Part shown: positions 58,705 through 64,000 of the stretch, piece after piece
Numbering within the stretch: position 1 is the stretch's first letter
Layout: each line of letters begins with the position of its first letter
From: Prinsepia uniflora
Lineage: Eukaryota; Streptophyta; Magnoliopsida; Rosales; Rosaceae
DNA: 64,000 nt
Assembly (NCBI GenBank): GCA_032719365.1
Contig: CM064863.1
Span: 16,315,137 to 16,379,136 of the forward strand
Reading direction: 5' to 3'
The notes under the pieces: generated by a model
Database searches by the model: none
Told to the model about the DNA's origin: nothing
The model's input: only the letters and a program-made list of their open reading frames with translations
Program-made: the position numbers and the translations under genes

Positions 58705-59703
58705 ATGGCGATGGAAAGCAATCTTGTGGAGAAGAATGGGAAGGTGGAAGCCTTTGGAATTCTCAAAAAAGGTCTTGCAATTTCTTTTGAAAACATCAAC
58801 TTCTTCATCTTCACCATTCTCACCTCCCTCCCTCTCCTCTTTTTCTTGGTTTACTTCGAACTTTCTGTCCAAAGTCTCCTGACTGAGCTCTCAGAAATTG
58901 TAAAACATCGACCGGGATACTTCCTCGGTTCTTACTACAGGCGGAGACGCCACAACGAGATAGCTGATAAACTGAACAGAAATTTTGTTAATGAGTTGAT
59001 TCAGCTATGTCTTCTCTATCTCGCCCCGCTCCATCTCCTAGAGCTCGGGACGGTGTTCGTGACCGTTGACTTGGCATCCAAGATACACGCAGGGGAGTGT
59101 TCAATGATGACTCTTAAAGAAATGGTAAACAAGCCGTTTGACAAAGCAAGACTCAAAAGCGCTTTCATTACATCTATTTATGTTCTTGTTTTGTCAACTT
59201 GTATATTACTAGGTCTGATTTGGGTACCAACAACTTACTTTTTCATCTTGAGGAGCTTCGCGTGCGATTTGATCTTTGCCGCGCTGTGTTTCCCGGTGTT
59301 TGTAGTGATGCTAGCTCTGTATCTGGCATTCAATGCTGTATGGAATGTGAGTCTTGTGATTTCAATTTTAGACGGGGTTCATGGAATTGGGGCGTTGGCG
59401 CTAGGAATTTATTATAGCAGAGGGAGCGAATGGCGAGGAATGCGTTTGATGCTTGCTTTCTTTTCTTGGGGCTTCGTTTTGAGGCTGCCTTGTCTCTATT
59501 TTGGGTGCCATCGAAGAGAGAATTATATTGGCATTGTTGTGCAGGTTAGCTTGTTATGCTTTGGGAATGTGCTCAAGTGGGTTGGGTGTATGGTGTATTT
59601 ATTCGATTGCAAGAAACGGGTTTTGGAGAATAAGGAATCTGACGAATCTGTCTGCAATGTAGTAAGACCAGTGGAAGTTGTTGAAGAACATGTCGGTGCT
59701 TAA
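58705..59703 (+). CDS. Multi-pass membrane protein, plant family of unknown function (gene 2)
   Basis: Single exon, 332 aa. The ATG at 58705 (MAMESNLVEKNGKVEAFGIL) is the first in the frame; a second ATG follows two codons later. Hydrophobic segments at about residues 33-52, 108-130, 155-180, 188-225, 255-275 and 285-310 predict about six membrane spans, with a charged RRRRH loop between spans one and two. The C-terminal tail is acidic. It is a diverged paralog of gene 1: shared features are LxS-LPLLFFL, a short R-G-M-R-L-M-L block, LxxGNVLKW and a DCKKR end to the last span. There is no frame damage, so it is probably functional. The role is unknown. The Tat insertion lies about 200 bp upstream, with LTR U5 nearest the gene. 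Confidence 0.82.
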   Translation: MAMESNLVEKNGKVEAFGILKKGLAISFENINFFIFTILTSLPLLFFLVYFELSVQSLLTELSEIVKHRPGYFLGSYYRRRRHNEIADKLNRNFVNELIQLCLLYLAPLHLLELGTVFVTVDLASKIHAGECSMMTLKEMVNKPFDKARLKSAFITSIYVLVLSTCILLGLIWVPTTYFFILRSFACDLIFAALCFPVFVVMLALYLAFNAVWNVSLVISILDGVHGIGALALGIYYSRGSEWRGMRLMLAFFSWGFVLRLPCLYFGCHRRENYIGIVVQVSLLCFGNVLKWVGCMVYLFDCKKRVLENKESDESVCNVVRPVEVVEEHVGA

Positions 59704-59788
59704 AAACTCCAAAAAATCACTAGAACAACCATGGATGAACTTGGAAATGTTCATATAAATTGGGATAGTTATTTATGTAATGGATTAT

Positions 59789-59794
59789 AATAAA
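59789..59794 (+). terminator. Polyadenylation signal of gene 2
   Basis: AATAAA lies 86 bp after the stop codon in an AT-rich 3' region, with ATTTATGTAATGG just before as a plausible far-upstream element. Confidence 0.5.
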
Positions 59795-59799
59795 TCGTA

Positions 59800-60039
59800 T
59801 GATGAGCTATCCTTTTTAATTAATACTGGTAATCTTTCTTGATCTCTACTCAGATTCTAAGAATCAGTTGGAATTATACATTTCATAATTACAATAATTA
59901 GACCATTATATAATAATTCCAAGACTTCATAATTTGACATAAAAGGAGAGATTTATTTCCTATGAATTTCTAATTATGCGCCTTGATAATATTTGCTTTG
60001 ATTTCTCATGTGAAATGGAAATAAAACCAAGTCGGAGGC
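59800..60039. other. AT-rich DNA between gene 2 and the Copia relic
   Basis: Nothing beyond AT-rich sequence is visible. A sharp rise in GC near 60040 (GGCGGACCCAG) marks the approximate edge of the Copia LTR. Confidence 0.5.
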
Positions 60040-60252
60040 TGATTGTGGCGGACCCAGAAAGTTTTTATGGTAGAATAAATTTTAAATTACACTGATGTTT
60101 AGATATAAAAGTACATAGTTTTGTGAATACGATAGAATCGTACTCATTCATTCAGTTAAACCCTCTTTATATAGGAGTAGGGTTAGGCTACAATACATGG
60201 ACAAAAACGTCCTTACATAGAAATAGACATACACTTTCATATATTTACAACA
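60040..60252 (-). repeat. Probable 3' LTR of a decayed Copia element
   Basis: On the minus strand it starts TGTTGTAAATATATG at 60252, directly after the purine-rich AAGAGGGGG, and includes TATATAAAGAGGG (around 60165), a plausible TATA box. The far end near 60040 is approximate and has no confirmed CA boundary. Confidence 0.55.
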
Positions 60253-63055
60253 CCCCCTCTTGGATATTTCATGTAATAGTGTTGCTTGACTGCACACGTA
60301 TATGTTGTCTTGTTAAAACCTTACTAGTAAATAAAAACCCCGTGGGACAAAAATAATTTTGGTCGAAGGAAAAAAAATACAACATGCGTGGATCATAATT
60401 GCATCGGGATCTCTAGAGGTAAGTTGTAGTCGTCTCTTCTAGAACATTGGTAGATAGTATGTCTTTGAAATAAAAAAACATTATAGTTACTACACCAAAA
60501 CCTTGTCAGGTAAACCCAGTAGGAAAAACCTGTGGTCGAAGGAAAAAGATGAGCAAATGCATATGAGTCGAACTATGACATTTTCAGGATGCATTATTAA
60601 TGGGGTGACCATACCAAAAGTGTGCCTCGTTAAAACCTAGTCAGGTAAGAAAACCTAATAGGACAAAATAACCCTGGACATAGGATAAAAGAGTACACGA
60701 TGGTCTTATGAGTATACTTCGGAATACTCAATCTTCGGGATACTCCCCATGATAGCGACTCCCTCTGAGAATTAAGAACTTGGTAGATCTGTCAGTCTAC
60801 ACAATCCAATATCATGAACATGTTTCTAGAATGTTGCATTGAGTGATGACTTGTTGTCTACTATAATGAAACCGGTTCTCATATGTTGGATGAAGGTAAC
60901 ATTATCTTAGTAGATAATCTTAGGTTTATTATTGGTGGAGTGCAGTCCACAAGTGCTTCGAATATGCCCTTAATAGCTCTTAGCCATATACATTCACGAG
61001 CTACTTCTTGAAGAGTTAGAATCTTCGCATGATTCGAAGACGCAGCAATAAGGGTCTGTTTCTTACACCTTCAAGATATTACTGTGTTCCCAATGGTAAA
61101 TATATAACCAGTTTGAGAACATACCATATGTGGGCCTGATAGGTAACCTACATTAGTTTACCCAATAAGGCAATGCATCATTCTGACGACCTATGGGGCT
61201 TTATTTATTCCTCTATGCATAAGGATAGAATAAACCCATAACTCAGATACCATTAAGGTATTGGAAAATGTCTTTTATGCCATTACAACGACGGTGTGTT
61301 GACGTAGAGCTGAATGTAGATAACAAGTTCACAGTGGATAAAATGTTTGGTCTAGTGTATTTGAATCAAGTACAATAATGCGCTTATTGCACTTATATAT
61401 GAAACTTCTAGTCTCATTATCTCTTTGTTATCATCTACTAGATGAAATGGGTCCTTTCAGGGTCTAGACTATGGATGATCATGGGCATACTTGAAGGTTT
61501 CTCTTTATCCTCATTAAGCATCTCAACATCTTCAAGATGTAATATCAACATCTTCTAGATGTGATTTAATTAATAGACTAGAACCTCGTATGCGTAGTAC
61601 TCGAGCTTCAAGTTGAGACAGAACTTAGTTCTCCTAAGATCCATCATTTCATAATCCAACTTCAGGTACTTAGTTTGGTTTCTTCTGGAATACTAATCAA
61701 TAGAAAACTTGGAACTTGTTTTATTAATAAACACACATGGGTATTCTTCGTTATCCCGCTCTGATCAAATACTCACTTAGACGGTGATACCACATCCGTT
61801 CGGATTATCTCAATCCGCAAAGTGAATGCCTTAAAGAAGTAGAGAGCATGTTCCGTGGTCTGAAACTATTTGCATCAGATATTTTAAGTCCTTCAGGAAC
61901 TTTCAAACATATCTCTGTATTCAAATCCTCATATAGATAAACAGTAACCATGTCCATAAACTACATATTCAGTTTTCTGGAAACTACCAAACTGATAAGA
62001 TAAGGGAACGTTATGACGTTCATTACGGGAGAATAAGTCTCTTCGTAATCAATCTCAGAGCGTTGAGAAAACTATGTGCCATTAAATGAGTTGTACTTCT
62101 CGTAATCTCATCTTGCTCATTACGCTTCCTTATGACTACCCATTTAAATCATGCAGGTTTAACATGGACAGGTGTGGGAACTACAAGTCCAAACACCCAC
62201 CTTTTTGTCAAGGAATCTAATTTGACCTGGATTGGTTCTTTCCATTTTGGCCAGTCTTCTCTACGTTTGAATTCATTCATCAACGGAGTAAGGTTCGATT
62301 TCATTTCTAGTTATTATTTTGGTAGCTACCGTGAATACATATATATCATCAATGATAATATCATTCTGATTCCATATCTCACATAAGCATACATGAGTTA
62401 TCGAGATCTCTTTATTCTCGGGAGTAGGTCTATGCGTTGAAGCGCCCCCCAACTTTGTCACTTTTAGGACAAACCCATTATCTGGAATTATCTCATGAGA
62501 TGGATCAGTTGATACTTAGAAGGGATTGAATTGTGCCAAATTTATCCTCTTTCAGAAATGAGAATCCTTCAAACCTATTAGTCTACCTCGTTTCTAGGCA
62601 GGGACATATGATTGGTTAGCCGACATAGTCGTACCTCGTCCATCTGGAACAACGCGTCCTATTGGGACATCTACCTTACATGCATATTTATAGCAGATAT
62701 ATGTGATCTTGAAACTTTAGCTAGATTAGAGGAAGCGTCTGGTGTATTATTAGCTACACTTTGTAAATCTAGAATTTTCTGCACTTCATTCTTACTTTGT
62801 CCGGTTTTGGGATCAAGATGAGACATAGTGGGGATATTTCACGTCAATTCACGTCGTTCTTCAGGAACGTTTGATGTTATTATCTCCCCCTAACGACGGG
62901 AAGACTATCTCATCAAAGTGATTATCCGTAAATGTAGCAGGAATGAGATCGCCTGTCAAGGGCTCTAAAGAACGTATAATTGAGGGGGATTCATAACCGA
63001 CATATATGTCCCTCCTTCGTTGAGGTCCCATTTGTGTACGTTGTGTTTTTCAATA
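60253..63055 (-). pseudogene. Decayed Copia (Ty1) pol: integrase end, RT, RNase H
   Basis: On the minus strand from right to left: a post-integrase linker with GPQ/PPQ-like sequence and HLDPKTGQSKNEVQKILDLQ (about 62820-62755); the N-terminal RT segment DWPKWKEPIQVKLDSLTK (about 62260-62200) and a KRNEQ...DYEETYSPV stretch (about 62110-62030); an RNase H-like ECIWLR-type block (about 61010-60980); a KKHVHDIGLCRLTDL-like tail near 60830-60790. Stops and frame changes are frequent, and the RT active-site region is not recognisable. Gag, protease and most of integrase are missing at the right end. Non-functional. Confidence 0.75.
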
Positions 63056-63643
63056 TCATGCTTCTGACATGTGAGCCCAGTGCGCAGCCTGGTGATGAGA
63101 TAGGCATGTGAGGAGTACGCTTGATCCAAGGATAAATCTGGGGATACGAACCCTGGATTATTTGGTGTTGAATTTTGGATATTGCACTCCAGTATAGGAT
63201 GATTTGTGTGAGTTCGGATAGTGAACGATCCTAGAGGCTAGGGTCACATCATTTACGAACCAATTGGACTCGGATAACACAAATGAGTAAGTTCCTCGGA
63301 TAAAGTGAGTACTTGAGGTTTTGAGGTGATGAAAGATCCTTTATAGGATTTGGTATGCATATCAACGTTGCCTTAGTGACTAAGTATGCTGATGGTCGCA
63401 TGGATTACAGAATATCAATTTAGGACTCATACAGGAGTTAGGATATTAGACTATGACTTAAAAGGAGTCAAAATTGGGAACTAGGACTTAGGAGGAGTCA
63501 GAAGGTGGAAATATTGGTTATAGTTCTGGAGATCGAATGAGGGTTCAGGTAGAAACCTGAGACATTGTTGCGGGCTTGGTAATTCCTGTTGTTGGACCAA
63601 CAAGTTTGAATTTCGAGGACGAAATTCTTTATGCGGGGTAGAT
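63056..63643 (+). mobile_element. 3' part of the interior of another non-coding LTR element
   Basis: No coding domains. Just before the LTR it has GAATTTCGAGGACGAAATTC (codes NFEDEI) and the purine-rich ATGCGGGGTAGAT, the same arrangement as in elements A and B. It abuts the broken end of the Copia relic; its 5' LTR is not in this window, so the left part is missing or deleted. Confidence 0.6.
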
Positions 63644-64000
63644 TGTAATGACATGAAAACTTGGGAAAGGGTAATTTGGGAAATTAAAAACGAAATTGAA
63701 GATTTTTCCCTTTTAGGTCAAAATTTGACGTTTGGCTTCGGATACTTTTTTAATGTTTCATGAGATCTGTTACATAAATATCAGAATCCTGAGTCCGTGG
63801 ATAGGCGACATGTCGGAATTGGCGATTAGACAAGTTCATTATGGGTATGAATTGACCGGGGAGAATTTTTGTACACTTGGTATTATGGTATTTTGGTAAT
63901 TTCACAAGTAAAGATATTTTGTAATGGTGACAAGTGTCATCCTTATCCCTTCCTTCCTTTATCCCCTGTGTGTGCATTGACTTAGCACATATATTTATAT
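63644..64000 (+). repeat. LTR, 5' portion, continuing beyond the window
   Basis: It starts TGTAATGACATG directly after the polypurine tract. The order of blocks (TTTTGG-TAATTT, CGTGGATAGGCGACATGTCGG, a hairpin-like GGTGACAAGTGTCATCC at 63926-63942) parallels the LTRs of elements A and B at lower identity. It is a related but distinct family. Confidence 0.7.

Noticed and set aside
60123..60356. 77-codon plus-strand frame
   Set aside because: It spans the antisense Copia LTR and polypurine tract; no similarity to a protein.

Overview
This is nuclear DNA from a seed plant, most likely a eudicot. The evidence is LTR retrotransposons of plant-specific lineages (Tat, Athila, chromovirus-like), long AT-rich intergenic DNA, an antisense gene with a plant mobile domain and GT-AG introns, and two intronless multi-pass membrane protein genes of a plant type. 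I cannot name the species. There are no prokaryotic features, CRISPR arrays, rRNA genes or tRNA genes. More than 85% of the window is transposable-element DNA, much of it nested.

Layout. About 1-3222 is AT-rich DNA with a decayed Athila-type gag; its gag C-terminus, protease and start of RT reappear at about 15360-16840, split by a roughly 12 kb insertion and carrying an (AC)100 microsatellite. The insertion holds two inverted LTR-like arms (3223 and 14487). Between them lies a complete non-coding LTR element, A (minus strand, 3844-13431, TSD AAAAT). At 16935-25953 three solo LTRs are nested inside one another, each with its own perfect 5-bp TSD (GTGTC, TGGAT, GCTTA), in a LINE-like RNase H relic. 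Element B (26745-36494, plus strand) is a second non-coding element of the same superfamily with near-identical LTRs but no matching TSD. A Copia gag scrap (36949) and another solo LTR (37380-40023, TSD TGCGC) follow.

The gene-bearing part is 40259-59703: two diverged paralogous membrane-protein genes on the plus strand, separated by a young 17 kb Tat-lineage Ty3/Gypsy element (41507-58497, TSD GATAC). The element encodes Gag-protease, RT plus two RNase H domains, and integrase in sense. On the opposite strand it carries what looks like an intact eight-exon gene of about 1003 aa, with a plant mobile domain, a coiled-coil tail, its own TATA box and a 5'UTR intron. This antisense spliced gene is the most unusual item here. 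Right of gene 2 lie a decayed minus-strand Copia pol with its 3' LTR (about 60040-63055) and the 3' end of another non-coding element whose LTR runs off the window (63644-64000).

How the parts relate. The non-coding elements keep a tRNA-Met primer site, a polypurine tract and a short remnant coding FEDEI next to the tract. They look like large retrotransposon derivatives mobilised in trans by a chromovirus-like partner not present here. Their LTRs share W-box and TGACG clusters near the start, a conserved 26-bp hairpin and a variable minisatellite, which suggests common regulation.
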